DNA of 64,000 bases from Streptomyces sp. NBC_00483 (lineage in GTDB: Bacteria > Actinomycetota > Actinomycetes > Streptomycetales > Streptomycetaceae): assembly GCF_036013745.1 (NCBI RefSeq), contig NZ_CP107880.1, positions 3,100,001 through 3,164,000 of the forward strand, written 5' to 3'. Made by a program: the position numbers and the translations under genes. Of the stretch, positions 1-9,651 are shown piece by piece. Within the stretch, counting starts at the first letter, position 1, and each line of letters opens with the position of its first letter. Under the pieces are notes generated by a model. That model searched no databases. It was not told the DNA's origin and saw only the letters and a list, made by a program, of their open reading frames with translations.

Positions 1-796
1 CCACGGCCAGCGAGGCGACGCCGACGACCGCGCAGACGCCCAGGTCGAGCAGGACCACGCCCCAGTCGGGGTGCGCGGCGAAGGTACGCGCGAACGCCTC
101 GACCCCGTACGTCGACGGGAGCAGGTCCCGCGCCCACTGCACGAACTCCGGCATCCGGTCGGCCGGAAGCACGCCGAGCAGCAGCGCCGCGGACATGCCC
201 AACTGGCCGAGCAGCGTGGCCAGTTCGGGCCGGGGCGCGAGCAGGCCGAGCGCGGCACCGAGGCCGGCGAGGGCGGCGCCCGCCAGCGGGATCACCGCGG
301 CGAGCACCCACAGGTGGGCGAGCGGCAGCTGGAACATCAGACAGCCGACGACCGCGGTGACCACGGTCCCCGGCACGGTGAACGAGGCGTACGCCCCCGC
401 GGCGCCGAGCACCACGGAAGCGGGCGGCACCGGCAGCGTCGCGTAGTGGTCGAGCCCCCCGGCCGCCCGCAGCTGCCCGAAGTACTGGGCGAGCAGGTTC
501 AGCGCGACGAACGCGACGACGAGCACCGCGGAACCGGCCACCACGGCCTGCGCCTCACGGCCGCCTTGCTCGACGACGCCGCGCATCAGGATCATGATGC
601 CGATGCTCTGGAACGTCGCCACGAACAGCAGCGGGATCCGGGCCACGCGGGCCCGGCTGAGCTGCGCCCGGTAGACGGCGGCGAGCGCGGGCAGGAAGCG
701 GGCGCGGGGCGCGAGCGCCTCTTCGGCGGGGCCCGGCGCGGGCGCGGGGCGCGCGGGCGCGGAGGCGACCGCGGGAGCGGTGGGAACGACGCTCAT
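1..796 (-). CDS. ABC-2 type transporter permease (C-terminus beyond window)
   Basis: This is the membrane subunit of an ABC exporter; the ATPase lies directly upstream. The ATG at 796 overlaps the ATPase stop by 4 nt (ATGA), which points to translational coupling. About 265 codons are visible and the gene runs off the left edge. After an Ala/Pro-rich N-terminal tail of about 35 residues there is a soluble stretch and then several hydrophobic segments, including one beginning IPLLFVATFQSIGIMIL and later Ala/Leu/Val-rich helices. This is the usual six-helix plan of ABC-2 permeases in drug or lipid exporters. The substrate cannot be told from the sequence. Confidence 0.88.
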   Translation of the reverse strand, partial: MSVVPTAPAVASAPARPAPAPGPAEEALAPRARFLPALAAVYRAQLSRARVARIPLLFVATFQSIGIMILMRGVVEQGGREAQAVVAGSAVLVVAFVALNLLAQYFGQLRAAGGLDHYATLPVPPASVVLGAAGAYASFTVPGTVVTAVVGCLMFQLPLAHLWVLAAVIPLAGAALAGLGAALGLLAPRPELATLLGQLGMSAALLLGVLPADRMPEFVQWARDLLPSTYGVEAFARTFAAHPDWGVVLLDLGVCAVVGVASLAV

Positions 797-1824
797 GCCT
801 TCACCAGGCCCTTCACTCCGCTGCGGCTCCCGCCGAGCGCCAGGTACACGTCCTCCAGGCTCGGCGTCGCGAGCGTGAAGTCGTCCAGGAAGTCGAAGGC
901 CGGGCCACCGGTGACGGCGGCGACGGCGGAGCGGGCCGCGTCCGGTTCGAGCCGCAGCGACCAGCGCCGCCCCGATTCCACGGCGTGTGGGCGCAGCCGC
1001 GCCACCTCGTCGAGCTCCATCGGAGCTTTCTCCCGCCACACGAGTTCCACGCGCACCTCGCCGGCGACACGTTCCTTGAGGCCCGCGGGGGTGTCGCAGG
1101 CGATGACGCGGCCCTGGTCGAGCACGGCCACCCGGTCGAGCACGGTCTCGGCCTCGATCACGTTGTGGGTGACGAGCAGTACGGTCGTGCCGCGCTCGGC
1201 CCGCCGCCGGTCGACGGCGCCCCAGACGGCGCGCCGGGCGACGGGGTCCATGCCGGTGGTCGGCTCGTCGAGCACGAGCAGCGGCCGCTCGCCGACGAGC
1301 GCGGACGCGAAACAGGCGAGCCGCCGCTGCCCGCCGGACAGCTTCTTGATCGGTCGCGAGGCGAGCGGGGTGAGACCCAGCTCGTCGAGTACGTCGTCGC
1401 GCGCGGCCCGGGCGTCCTTGAGCGGGAGCCCCCGCAGGCGCCCGGTGGTCTCGGCGGCCAGCGCGACGGTCAGCTCGTCCAGCGCGGTCGACTCCTGCCC
1501 GAGGTAGGCGAGGATCCGGGAGGCGCGCTCGGGGTGCCGCACGATGTCGTGGCCGAGGATCTCGACGCTTCCCGCGTCGGGGCGCATCAGCCCGGTCAGC
1601 TGCCGTACGAGGGTGGACTTACCGGCCCCGTTCGGCCCGAGGAGCCCGAAGATCTCCCCGCGCCGGATGTCGAGGTGTACGTCGTCCGTGGCCCGCAACT
1701 CCGGCGTACCGGGCACACCACGGCGCCCGCGCGAAGCCGGATACGTCTTCCGGAGCCCCCGCACCGCGCACACCACAGCACCCCCGTGACGCTGAGGGGC
1801 GACGGCATCGGTGCGCATACTCAC
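793..1824 (-). CDS. ABC transporter ATP-binding protein
   Basis: This 343-residue ATPase energises the downstream ABC-2 permease. The Walker A motif GPNGAGKS is at about residues 63-70, the signature LSGGQ at 162-166, Walker B LLVLDEP at 182-188 and the H-loop His near 220, so all catalytic elements are intact. An extra C-terminal domain of about 100 residues follows, as in DrrA/CcmA-like exporter ATPases. The start at 1824 gives an MSMRT N-terminus and an in-frame ATG at 1818 is equally possible. It forms a two-gene operon with the permease. Drug or lipid export is an inference from the subfamily. Confidence 0.93.
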   Translation of the reverse strand: MSMRTDAVAPQRHGGAVVCAVRGLRKTYPASRGRRGVPGTPELRATDDVHLDIRRGEIFGLLGPNGAGKSTLVRQLTGLMRPDAGSVEILGHDIVRHPERASRILAYLGQESTALDELTVALAAETTGRLRGLPLKDARAARDDVLDELGLTPLASRPIKKLSGGQRRLACFASALVGERPLLVLDEPTTGMDPVARRAVWGAVDRRRAERGTTVLLVTHNVIEAETVLDRVAVLDQGRVIACDTPAGLKERVAGEVRVELVWREKAPMELDEVARLRPHAVESGRRWSLRLEPDAARSAVAAVTGGPAFDFLDDFTLATPSLEDVYLALGGSRSGVKGLVKA

Positions 1825-1948
1825 GAGGAAGGAGCCTACGGGGTCCGGCGTTCACGATTGCACGCGGGGCGGGACATTTCCCACGCCTGCCGTACACCCG
1901 GCTCCCCCACACCTACGCCACGGGGCTCCACCCCGCCAACCCGCCCGC

Positions 1949-3199
1949 CTACTCGGCCGCAGCCGCGTGTTCGGCCGTCCGGACGTCGATCTCCCGCCAG
2001 AACCCCGCCCGGATCGCATACCGGTCGTGCTCGTCGATCTGGTCGTCCTTGTGCGCAAGCAACCCGAACCGCGCCGCGTACCGCAGCAACTCACCGTCGA
2101 TCCGGTGCGGCACCCGCGGATACATGGTCGACAGCTTCTGCAACTCCGCCTGCTCCCCCAACCGCTCCCGCCACCGCCGCGCGAACACCTGCCCGACCTC
2201 GTACGGATCCCCGCCGACCGCGGTGATGTCCTCCTCGCGGTCGGCCCACCGCTGCTCCGCCGTGGTGAGCTGCGCCAGCGTCGGCAAGGACGCCACATCG
2301 GCCGGCTCCCCACCGCCCCCGGGCCGCTCGACCCACCCCTTGTCGGACGACCACCGCAGCGTCGCGTTCGCGGGATGCTGCGCGACCTGCGCCCCCGGCC
2401 CACGCAACGCGGCGAGGTCCTTGGGCGTGGGCACGCCCTTGCCGCCGCCGGCCCGGTCCTCCTCCGAAGCCTGCGAAGCCCCCGCACCGTTCTCACCGTG
2501 CCCGGCAGGCGCATGCTGCCCGGGCGCCGCGCCCCCGGCCTCCTCCACGGAACGCCCCGCGGAGGAGAGCGCCGACTCGGGCAGCGGCGCGGACAGGATC
2601 GCGGCGATCTCCGGGCGCGGCACGGGCGGCGGGGCGCAGATCCCGCCGAGCTCCTTGGCGCGTACGGCCTTGGTGATCCAGGACCGGTCGAGCACCCGCC
2701 GCTCGTCGGCCTCCGCGACCAGGTCCTCGGACTGGTTGTAGTCGCCGTCGGCGGCCTGCACCGCCCACAGGTGGACGGCGACACCGTGCTCCTTGGCGGC
2801 CATCATGCCGGGCAGCAGATCCCCGTCCCCGGTCACGAGCACAATGTCCGAGCAGGCACGATTGCGGGCCAGCTCGGTCAGCTCGGCGTGCATCGCCGCG
2901 TCGACACCCTTCTGCGCCCACCGCCCGTCGGACCGGGTCAGCGCGCCGAGCCGGACGGTGACCCGCGGCATCACCCGCAGCCGCCGGTGCTCGGGCTGCG
3001 GCACCCGGTCCGGCGCCCCGTCGAACCAGTAGATGCGCAGCAGATCCCGCCCGGTCTCGGCCTCGGCGCGCTCGCGCAGTCCCTGGATGAGGGCGGCATG
3101 GTCGACATGAATCCGGGAGCGGGACGGCTCGCCCGCGAGCAGGCTCGCCGCGGCCCCCAGCAGATATCCGGCATCCACCAGAACGATGCAACGATCCAC
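1949..3199 (-). CDS. NYN (PIN-like) domain protein
   Basis: This 416-residue protein has an N-terminal NYN/PIN-like nuclease fold. It shows an early Asp in LVDAGYLLG, then YWFDGAP, an acidic KGVDAAM segment and the late TGDGDLLPGM motif, spaced as in NYN domains where the Asp residues bind the catalytic metal. The family is predicted to be RNases acting on structured RNA. The middle is Pro/Gly/Ala-rich linker, and the last 130 residues form a separate mostly helical region without a recognised motif. The GTG at 3199 is preferred because AGAGG sits about 9 nt upstream; a GTG at 3208 is also in frame. It appears to be a single-gene unit. Target and physiology are unknown. Confidence 0.8.
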   Translation of the reverse strand: MDRCIVLVDAGYLLGAAASLLAGEPSRSRIHVDHAALIQGLRERAEAETGRDLLRIYWFDGAPDRVPQPEHRRLRVMPRVTVRLGALTRSDGRWAQKGVDAAMHAELTELARNRACSDIVLVTGDGDLLPGMMAAKEHGVAVHLWAVQAADGDYNQSEDLVAEADERRVLDRSWITKAVRAKELGGICAPPPVPRPEIAAILSAPLPESALSSAGRSVEEAGGAAPGQHAPAGHGENGAGASQASEEDRAGGGKGVPTPKDLAALRGPGAQVAQHPANATLRWSSDKGWVERPGGGGEPADVASLPTLAQLTTAEQRWADREEDITAVGGDPYEVGQVFARRWRERLGEQAELQKLSTMYPRVPHRIDGELLRYAARFGLLAHKDDQIDEHDRYAIRAGFWREIDVRTAEHAAAAE

Positions 3200-3478
3200 G
3201 CGATCCACCCTCTTTCAGCCGACCTGCCAGCAGTCCGGACACGCTCCACGGGACGGCTCCCGCGGCTTCGCTTCGGGTTTCCTTCGAGTCTGCCCGACCG
3301 CGGTGGGGTTAACGGCCCGAACTGGATCTTCGGCGTGGCGGAAGCCGTGAACTCGGGGTGTCCACCCCGCGAAGATCACCCGTTACGAACGGTAATACCC
3401 CGAAATGCGTTCTTCCTCCGACTGTGTGAATCTGAAGCCGGCCCTGGCCCCTAGATCCCCCGCAGGAGGCAGATCACC

Positions 3479-3649
3479 ATGGCCAAGAACCGTAAGCAGA
3501 ACCGCCATCAGCAGAAGGCGGCCCAGGCCGCTCAGCCGGACGAGCAGGCCCGGTCCTCGGCCATGGAGGCCCAGGCCAAGTCGGCCGTGGAGGCGACTCC
3601 GGGCGACGTGGCCCGCAAGCACCGCGAGCGCCGCTTCGGTCACAACTGA
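3479..3649 (+). CDS. Small basic hypothetical protein (56 aa)
   Basis: A 56-codon gene beginning MAKNRKQNRH and ending RERRFGHN. AGGAGG at 3464-3469 lies 9 nt before the ATG, and a strong hairpin terminator (3677-3714) follows the stop. The product is Lys/Arg/Gln/Ala-rich, very hydrophilic, has no Cys or membrane segment, and is probably largely disordered. Both tails are basic with an acidic patch in the middle. Small proteins of this composition are common and usually unannotated in Streptomyces; nucleic-acid binding would be a guess. Support comes from the ribosome-binding site, length and isolated terminator rather than from homology. Confidence 0.75.
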   Translation: MAKNRKQNRHQQKAAQAAQPDEQARSSAMEAQAKSAVEATPGDVARKHRERRFGHN

Positions 3650-3676
3650 GGCGCCTCGTAAGGCAGTTGACACAAA

Positions 3677-3714
3677 GCGAGGGGCGCACCCGGAAGTCCG
3701 GGTGCGCCCCTCGC
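3677..3714. terminator. Bidirectional hairpin terminator between small ORF and dnaE
   Basis: Perfect 17-bp arms (GCGAGGGGCGCACCCGG and its complement) flank a 4-nt loop. It sits between the 56-aa gene and the convergent dnaE stop at 3731, so it can serve both. It has no U-tract, as is usual in Streptomyces. Confidence 0.85.
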
Positions 3715-3730
3715 GCGTGTCTCGGCGCGG

Positions 3731-6700
3731 TCAGCCTGCCAGGCAGGAAGGACCGAGCAGCACCTTCAGGTCGCCGTACAGCGCCGGATCGGGCTTCACC
3801 CGGTGCCGGTCGAGCCGCAGCACCGTGGTCTTGCGCGGCCCCTGGAGCTTGATCCGCACCTCGCTGTCGCCCCGGTGGTTGGTGAGGATCTCGCCGAGCC
3901 GGCTGATCATCGGCGGGGTCACCTTCAGGGCCGGGATCGTGAGGGTCACCGGCGCGTTGGTCCCCGCGTTCGACAGGTCGGGGACCTGCATCTCCATGGC
4001 GACCAGGCGCGGCACGTCCTCCCGCTTGTCGAGGCGGCCCTTCACGAACACCACGGCGTCCTCGACGAGCTGCGTGGACACCAGCTGGTACGTCGCCGGG
4101 AAGAACATGCACTCGATGGAACCGGCGAGGTCCTCGACGGTCGCGATCGCCCAGGCGTTGCCCTGCTTGGTCATCTTGCGCTGGAGGCCCGAGATGATGC
4201 CGCCGACCGTGACGACCGCACCGTCCCCGAAGTCGCCGCCGGTGAGCTGGCCGATGCCCGCGTCGGCCTTGTCGGAGAGCACGTGCTCCAGGCCGAAGAG
4301 CGGGTGGTCGGAGACGTACAGGCCGAGCATCTCGCGCTCCTGGGCGAGCAGGTACGTCTTGTCCCACTCGTCGGTGGAGAACTCGACGTCGAGGCCGAAG
4401 CCCGGCTCGTCGCTCTCCCCCTCGCCCATGCCGCCGAAGAGGTCGAACTGTCCCTCGGCCTCCTTGCGCTTCACCGCCACGACGTTGTCGATCATCGGCT
4501 CGTACTGGGCGGTGAGGCCCTTGCGGGTGTGGTTCATCGCGTCGAAGGCGCCGGCCTTGATCAGCGATTCCGTCGTCCGCTTGTTGCAGGCGGCGGCCTC
4601 GATCTTGTCCAGGTAGTCGGGGAACGAGGTGAACTTCCCCTTCGCCTTGCGGGCCCGGACGATCGACTCCACCACGTTCGACCCGACGTTGCGGACCGCC
4701 TCCAGGCCGAAGAGGATCACGTCGTCGCCCTGGGCGGCGAAGTTGTGCACCGACTCGTTCACGTCCGGCGGGAGGACCTTGATCTTCATGCGCCGGCACT
4801 CGTTGAGGTAGACGGCCGACTTGTCCTTGTCGTCCTTGACCGAGGTGAGCAGCGCGGCCATGTACTCGGCGGGGTAGTTCGCCTTCAGGTACGCGGTCCA
4901 GTAGGTGACCAGGCCGTACGCGGAGGAGTGCGCCTTGTTGAACGCGTAGCCCGCGAACGGGACCAGGACGTCCCACAGGGCCTGGATCGCCGCGTCGGAG
5001 AAGCCCTTCTTCTTCGCGCCCTCCTGGAAGAGGACGAAGTTCTTCGCCAGTTCCTCGGGCTTCTTCTTGCCCATCACGCGGCGCAGCACGTCGGCCTCGC
5101 CGAGCGAGTAGCCGGCGACGATCTGCGCGGCCTTCTGCACCTGCTCCTGGTACACGATCAGGCCGTAGGTCAGGCCGAGCGTCTCCTTCAGGGGCTCTTC
5201 GAGCTCCTTGTGGATCGGCGTGATCTCCTGCCGGCCGTTCTTGCGCTCCGCGTAGTTGATGTGCGAGTTCATGCCCATCGGGCCCGGCCGGTACAGGGCC
5301 GAGACGGCGGAAATGTCCTCGAAGTTGTCGGGCTGCATCTGGCGCAGCAGCGAACGCATCGGGCCGCCGTCGAACTGGAACACACCGAGCGTGTCACCGC
5401 GGCAGAGCAGTTCGAAGGTCTTAGGGTCGTCCAGCGGGAGATCGAGCATCTCCAGGTCGATGCCCTTGTTGGAACGCACCATCTTGACGGCGTCGTCCAT
5501 GATCGTCAGGTTGCGCAGCCCCAGGAAGTCCATCTTCAGGAGGCCGAGCGACTCGCACTGCGGGTAGTCCCACTGCGTGATCGTCACGCCGTCGGTGTGC
5601 CGGGTCCACAGCGGGGCGTGGTCGACGATCGGCTCGCTGGACATGATCACGCCGGCCGCGTGCACACCCATCTGCCGGACCAGACCCTCGACGCCCTTGG
5701 CGGTGTCGATGACCTTCTTGACGTCCGGCTCGTTCTCGTACATCCCCCGGATCTCGCCGGCCTCGCTGTAGCGCGGGTGCTGGGAGTCGGTGATGCCGGA
5801 GAGGTCGATGCCCTTGCCGAGGACGTCGGCGGGCATCGCCTTGGTGAGGCGGTCGCCCATCGCGTACGGGTAGCCGAGCACGCGCGCGGAGTCCTTGATC
5901 GCGTTCTTGGCCTTGATCTTGCCGTAGGTGCCGATCATGGCGACCTTGTCGGCGCCGTACTTCTCGGTCACGTACCTGATCACTTCGACGCGCCTGCGCT
6001 CGTCGAAGTCGATGTCGACATCGGGCATGGAGACGCGCTCGGGGTTGAGGAACCGCTCGAAGATCAGGCCGTGCGTGATCGGGTCGAGGTCGGTGATGCC
6101 CATGGCGTACGCGACGATCGAACCGGCCGCGGAACCACGGCCCGGACCCACCGCGATGCCGTTGTTCTTGGCCCACATGATGAAGTCGGCGACGACCAGG
6201 AAGTACCCCGGGAACCCCATCTGGATGATGATGTCCATCTCGTACTCGACCTGCTTCTGGCGGTCCTCGGGGACGCCGCCCGGGTAGCGGCGGTTCATGC
6301 CGACCCGGACCTCCTCCTGGAACCAGGTGATCTCCGTGAAGCCTTCCGGGATGTCGAACTTCGGCATGAGGTCGCGCTTCTCGAACATGCCGGTCGTGTC
6401 GATCTGCTCGGCCACGAGCAGCGTGTTGCGGCAGCCCTCCTGCCAGGCGTCCGAGGAGTCGATGGCGTACATCTCGTCCGTCGACTTCAGGTAGTAGCCC
6501 GTGCCGTTGAACCGGAAGCGGTCCGGGTCGGAGAGGTTCTTGCCGGTCTGGATGCACAGCAGCGCGTCGTGCGCCGTCGCCTCGTTCGCGTACGTGTAGT
6601 GCGAGTCGTTCGTCACCAGCGGCGGGATGCCGACCTTCTTGCCGACCCGCAGGAGGTCCTCGCGGACCCGGTGCTCGATGTCGATGCCGTGGTCCATCAG

Positions 6701-7270
6701 CTCCAGGAAGTACCGGTCCTTGCCGAAGATGTCCTGGTACTCGGCCGCCGCCTTGACCGCCTCGTCGAACTGGCCGAGGCGCAGGCGGGTCTGCAGCTCA
6801 CCGGAGGGGCAGCCGGTGGAGGCGATGATGCCCTCGCTCCACTGGGAGAGCGTCTCCTTGTCCATGCGCGGCCACTTCTGCAGCCAGCCCTCGGCGTACG
6901 CGTCCGACGACAGCTTGAACAGGTTGTGCAGCCCCGTGCTGTTCGCCGCCCACATCGTCTTGTGGGTGTAACCACCGGAACCGGAGACGTCGTCGCGCTT
7001 CTGGTGCGGCTGGCCCCACTGGACCTTCCGCTTGTTGCGCCGGGACTCCGGGGCGACGTAGGCCTCGATGCCGATGATCGGCGTGATGCCCGCCTTCTCC
7101 GCGGTGTGGAAGAAGTCGTACGCCCCGTGCAGGTTGCCGTGGTCGGACATCGCGATGTGCGTCATGCCCATGTCGCCGGCGGCCTTGAACATGTCATTGA
7201 GCCGCGCCGCACCGTCCAGAAGCGAGTACTGGGTGTGCACATGCAGGTGCGTGAAGGGCGGCTTGGACAC
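3731..7270 (-). CDS. dnaE: DNA polymerase III subunit alpha
   Basis: This 1179-residue protein is the catalytic subunit of the replicative polymerase and works with the clamp and clamp loader in the cytoplasm. The N-terminal PHP domain starts at once with the His-rich HLHVHTQYS motif. The polymerase active-site acidic motif PDVDIDFDE is near residues 410-420, followed by the KKxPEE-type fingers and the palm. The helix-hairpin-helix and OB-fold regions are in the last third. The length matches DnaE1 of actinobacteria. The start is GTG at 7270 with GGAGGC about 8 nt upstream; the frame stays open 61 codons further upstream, but that part has no DnaE similarity. It stands alone between a shared terminator and a divergent DUF2252 gene. 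Confidence 0.97.
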   Translation of the reverse strand: MSKPPFTHLHVHTQYSLLDGAARLNDMFKAAGDMGMTHIAMSDHGNLHGAYDFFHTAEKAGITPIIGIEAYVAPESRRNKRKVQWGQPHQKRDDVSGSGGYTHKTMWAANSTGLHNLFKLSSDAYAEGWLQKWPRMDKETLSQWSEGIIASTGCPSGELQTRLRLGQFDEAVKAAAEYQDIFGKDRYFLELMDHGIDIEHRVREDLLRVGKKVGIPPLVTNDSHYTYANEATAHDALLCIQTGKNLSDPDRFRFNGTGYYLKSTDEMYAIDSSDAWQEGCRNTLLVAEQIDTTGMFEKRDLMPKFDIPEGFTEITWFQEEVRVGMNRRYPGGVPEDRQKQVEYEMDIIIQMGFPGYFLVVADFIMWAKNNGIAVGPGRGSAAGSIVAYAMGITDLDPITHGLIFERFLNPERVSMPDVDIDFDERRRVEVIRYVTEKYGADKVAMIGTYGKIKAKNAIKDSARVLGYPYAMGDRLTKAMPADVLGKGIDLSGITDSQHPRYSEAGEIRGMYENEPDVKKVIDTAKGVEGLVRQMGVHAAGVIMSSEPIVDHAPLWTRHTDGVTITQWDYPQCESLGLLKMDFLGLRNLTIMDDAVKMVRSNKGIDLEMLDLPLDDPKTFELLCRGDTLGVFQFDGGPMRSLLRQMQPDNFEDISAVSALYRPGPMGMNSHINYAERKNGRQEITPIHKELEEPLKETLGLTYGLIVYQEQVQKAAQIVAGYSLGEADVLRRVMGKKKPEELAKNFVLFQEGAKKKGFSDAAIQALWDVLVPFAGYAFNKAHSSAYGLVTYWTAYLKANYPAEYMAALLTSVKDDKDKSAVYLNECRRMKIKVLPPDVNESVHNFAAQGDDVILFGLEAVRNVGSNVVESIVRARKAKGKFTSFPDYLDKIEAAACNKRTTESLIKAGAFDAMNHTRKGLTAQYEPMIDNVVAVKRKEAEGQFDLFGGMGEGESDEPGFGLDVEFSTDEWDKTYLLAQEREMLGLYVSDHPLFGLEHVLSDKADAGIGQLTGGDFGDGAVVTVGGIISGLQRKMTKQGNAWAIATVEDLAGSIECMFFPATYQLVSTQLVEDAVVFVKGRLDKREDVPRLVAMEMQVPDLSNAGTNAPVTLTIPALKVTPPMISRLGEILTNHRGDSEVRIKLQGPRKTTVLRLDRHRVKPDPALYGDLKVLLGPSCLAG

Positions 7271-7510
7271 GGTGGGGGCCTCCAAAGGAAAACACGATTC
7301 AAAAGGGGCGGCGCGCAGCGCCTCGTTGAGGGGTGGCGGTCGGGTGACGGGCGGGCCTGGGGGACAGCTTGGAAGTCTACGACCGGTCACTGACAACCGG
7401 CGGGCACTCCGGAGTACGGTCGTGCGTTGGACCGAACAGAACATCTGTCCCACGCATCAGCACCGCGTACCGCAGATCCCGCCCCACCCCGCACCAGGAG
7501 GCACCCAGCG

Positions 7511-8836
7511 ATGTCGGAACCGCAGCCCACCGCTGAGCAGCGCGGCGAGCAGATTCTCTCCGTCTTCGACACCGCGTTCGGCGAGCTCCTCGCCGCCGAC
7601 CCCGCGGCCTTCCGGGTCAAATTCCGCAAGATGGCGGCCTCGGCCTTCGCGTTCTACCGGGGCACGGCCTGCCTGTTCTACGGGGACGTGGAGCGCGAGC
7701 AGCACGGCGGGCCGTACCTGGACGAGCGCACCAGCCGGGTGTGGATCCACGGCGACCTGCACGCGGAGAACTTCGGCACGTACATGGACTCCACGGGCCG
7801 GCTGATCTTCAACGTGAACGACTTCGACGAGGCGTACGTGGGCCCCTTCACCTGGGACCTCAAGCGCTTCGCCGCCTCCATGGCGCTGGTCGGCTACTCG
7901 AAGGCGCTGAGCGACGAGCAGATCACGGACCTCGTGCGCACGTACGCGGCGGCCTACCGCGAGCGCATCCACGCGCTGGCGACCGGCGCCAAGAGCGACG
8001 AGGTGCCGCCCTTCACGCTGGACACGGCCGAGGGCCCCCTCCTGGAGGCGCTGCGCGACGCCCGCTCGCTGACCCGTTTCGGCCTGCTCGAGTCCATGAC
8101 GGAGATCCGCGAGTTCGAGCGCCGCTTCGCCGAGGGCGGCGGCAGCATCGAGCTGGACGCGGCGACGCGCTACAAGGTGCTCGCGGCGTTCGACGGGTAC
8201 CTGGAGACGCTGCCGGAGGCCTCCTTGTCCCGCCCCGACTCGTACCGGGTGAAGGACGTGGTCGGGCGCCGCGGCATCGGTATCGGCTCCGCGGGCCTCC
8301 CCTCGTACAACATCCTTCTGGAGGGCAACAGCGACGCCCTCGAGAACGATGTCGTGATCTATATGAAGCAGGCCCAGACCCCGGCCGTCTCGCGGCACAT
8401 CACCGACCCGGCGGTCCGCGAGTACTTCCAGCACGAGGGCCACCGCACGGTCATCTCGCAGCGCGCCCTGCAGGCGCACGCCGACCCGTGGCTGGGCTGG
8501 ACGGAGCTCGACGGGGCCGGGCAGCTGGTCGCCGAGATCTCGCCGTACGCGGTGGACCTGGACTGGGGCGACATCGACGAGTACGAGGAGATCGCGGCGG
8601 TCGTCGCCGACCTCGGCCGGGCCACGGCGACGATGCACGCGGCGGCGGACGACCAGTCCGGCGAGTCGCTCGTCCCGTTCTCCACGGAGCGCGCCATCGA
8701 CGCGGCGATCGCCGCCGACGAGGAAGGCTTCGCGCCCCTGCTGGTCGACTTCGCGCACTCCTACGGGGCACGCGCGCGTGCGGACCACCAGATCTTCGTG
8801 GACCTGTTCCGCAACGGCCGGATCCCGGGGCTGTGA
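7511..8836 (+). CDS. DUF2252 family protein (kinase-like fold)
   Basis: This 441-residue protein belongs to the DUF2252 family, which is distantly related to aminoglycoside phosphotransferase-like kinases. Family hallmarks are FYRGTACLFYGD near the N-terminus, IHGDLHAENFG (resembling the catalytic HGDLHxxN loop of APH-type kinases) and VNDFDEAYVGPF (resembling the metal-binding DFD). AGGAGG at 7496-7501 precedes the ATG, and the frame upstream of it lacks family features. No membrane segment is seen. The substrate is unknown, so phosphotransferase activity is an inference from the fold. The 240-nt gap to dnaE must hold divergent promoters. Confidence 0.85.
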   Translation: MSEPQPTAEQRGEQILSVFDTAFGELLAADPAAFRVKFRKMAASAFAFYRGTACLFYGDVEREQHGGPYLDERTSRVWIHGDLHAENFGTYMDSTGRLIFNVNDFDEAYVGPFTWDLKRFAASMALVGYSKALSDEQITDLVRTYAAAYRERIHALATGAKSDEVPPFTLDTAEGPLLEALRDARSLTRFGLLESMTEIREFERRFAEGGGSIELDAATRYKVLAAFDGYLETLPEASLSRPDSYRVKDVVGRRGIGIGSAGLPSYNILLEGNSDALENDVVIYMKQAQTPAVSRHITDPAVREYFQHEGHRTVISQRALQAHADPWLGWTELDGAGQLVAEISPYAVDLDWGDIDEYEEIAAVVADLGRATATMHAAADDQSGESLVPFSTERAIDAAIAADEEGFAPLLVDFAHSYGARARADHQIFVDLFRNGRIPGL

Positions 8837-8882
8837 AAGGTGCTGTGAATCGGCCCCCTTTAGGCATCGCTTACAGGAAGCC

Positions 8883-9581
8883 ATGGCACACTCTGCCGCG
8901 ATGGACGACATATCCGGGACCCAGCTACGAGTGATGCGCGCGGCGCTGTTCACGGCCTGCGCCGTGACGCTGTCCGTCGCGTCGCACGTGCTGCTGTCCC
9001 GGGCCCCGCTGCCCCTCACGACGGTCGCCGCGATCACCGCGGCCGTCTTCGTGATCGCGTACGCGCTGGCGGGACGCGAGCGCGGCTTCGGCCGGATCGC
9101 GGCCCTGCTCGTCCCGCTGGAACTGGCCGCCGACACGGTCTTCACGACCGGCCAGCACGTCTGTTACGGCCGGGCGGGCGGCCCCGTCGCGGGCCCGCTG
9201 CGCCAGTTCGGCTTCGACGTCCTGTGCGCGGGGAACGTGGGCACACCGCTGGCCCGGATGACAGGCGGCAGCACGGAGCGGGCCGCGGCCCTCTTCGCGC
9301 ACACCGACCCGGCGGCCTCCTGGCTGCTCCTCGGCGCGCACGTCGCCGTCGGTCTGCTCGCGGCCGCCTGGCTGCGCCGCGGTGAGCAGGCCCTGGCCCA
9401 ACTGCTGCGCGCGGTGGCCGCCTTCGCGTTCCGGCCGCTGCTCATCGCGTTCGCCGCGGTCACCGTCCGGCGCGAGCCCACCGTCCGCCTTCCGCGCCCC
9501 GCCACGCGCGTACCGGCCTCCCGCACCCGGCTCTGGGTGCACTCCGTAGGACGGCGCGGGCCGCCGTGCCCCGCCGCCTGA
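8883..9581 (+). CDS. Integral membrane protein, hypothetical
   Basis: A 232-residue protein with about five hydrophobic helices: one near MRAALFTACAVTLSVA, one at LTTVAAITAAVFVIAYAL, one at IAALLVPLELAADTVF, one at SWLLLGAHVAVGLLAA, and a C-terminal hydrophobic stretch before an Arg-rich tail. No enzyme motif is visible. The start is uncertain: ATG 8883 has AGGAAG only 2 nt upstream, and ATG 8901 (MDDISG) would also leave all helices intact. The gene follows the DUF2252 gene in the same direction 46 nt downstream, so they may be co-transcribed. Function unknown. Confidence 0.72.
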   Translation: MAHSAAMDDISGTQLRVMRAALFTACAVTLSVASHVLLSRAPLPLTTVAAITAAVFVIAYALAGRERGFGRIAALLVPLELAADTVFTTGQHVCYGRAGGPVAGPLRQFGFDVLCAGNVGTPLARMTGGSTERAAALFAHTDPAASWLLLGAHVAVGLLAAAWLRRGEQALAQLLRAVAAFAFRPLLIAFAAVTVRREPTVRLPRPATRVPASRTRLWVHSVGRRGPPCPAA

Positions 9582-9651
9582 GCCACCGTCCGGCTCGGGC
9601 TCCGGCACGGCAGTCCCCCATACGCATGTCACTCACCTACGGAGCACAACC

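Noticed and set aside
71..1507. 478-codon plus-strand frame over the ABC genes
   Set aside because: It is antisense to an ABC permease and ATPase that have intact motifs; composition is Arg/Glu/His-rich noise.
3803..7393. 1196-codon open frame on the plus strand across dnaE
   Set aside because: It is antisense to dnaE, has no initiation region and is made of Arg/Leu/Val/His strings typical of GC-rich antisense frames.
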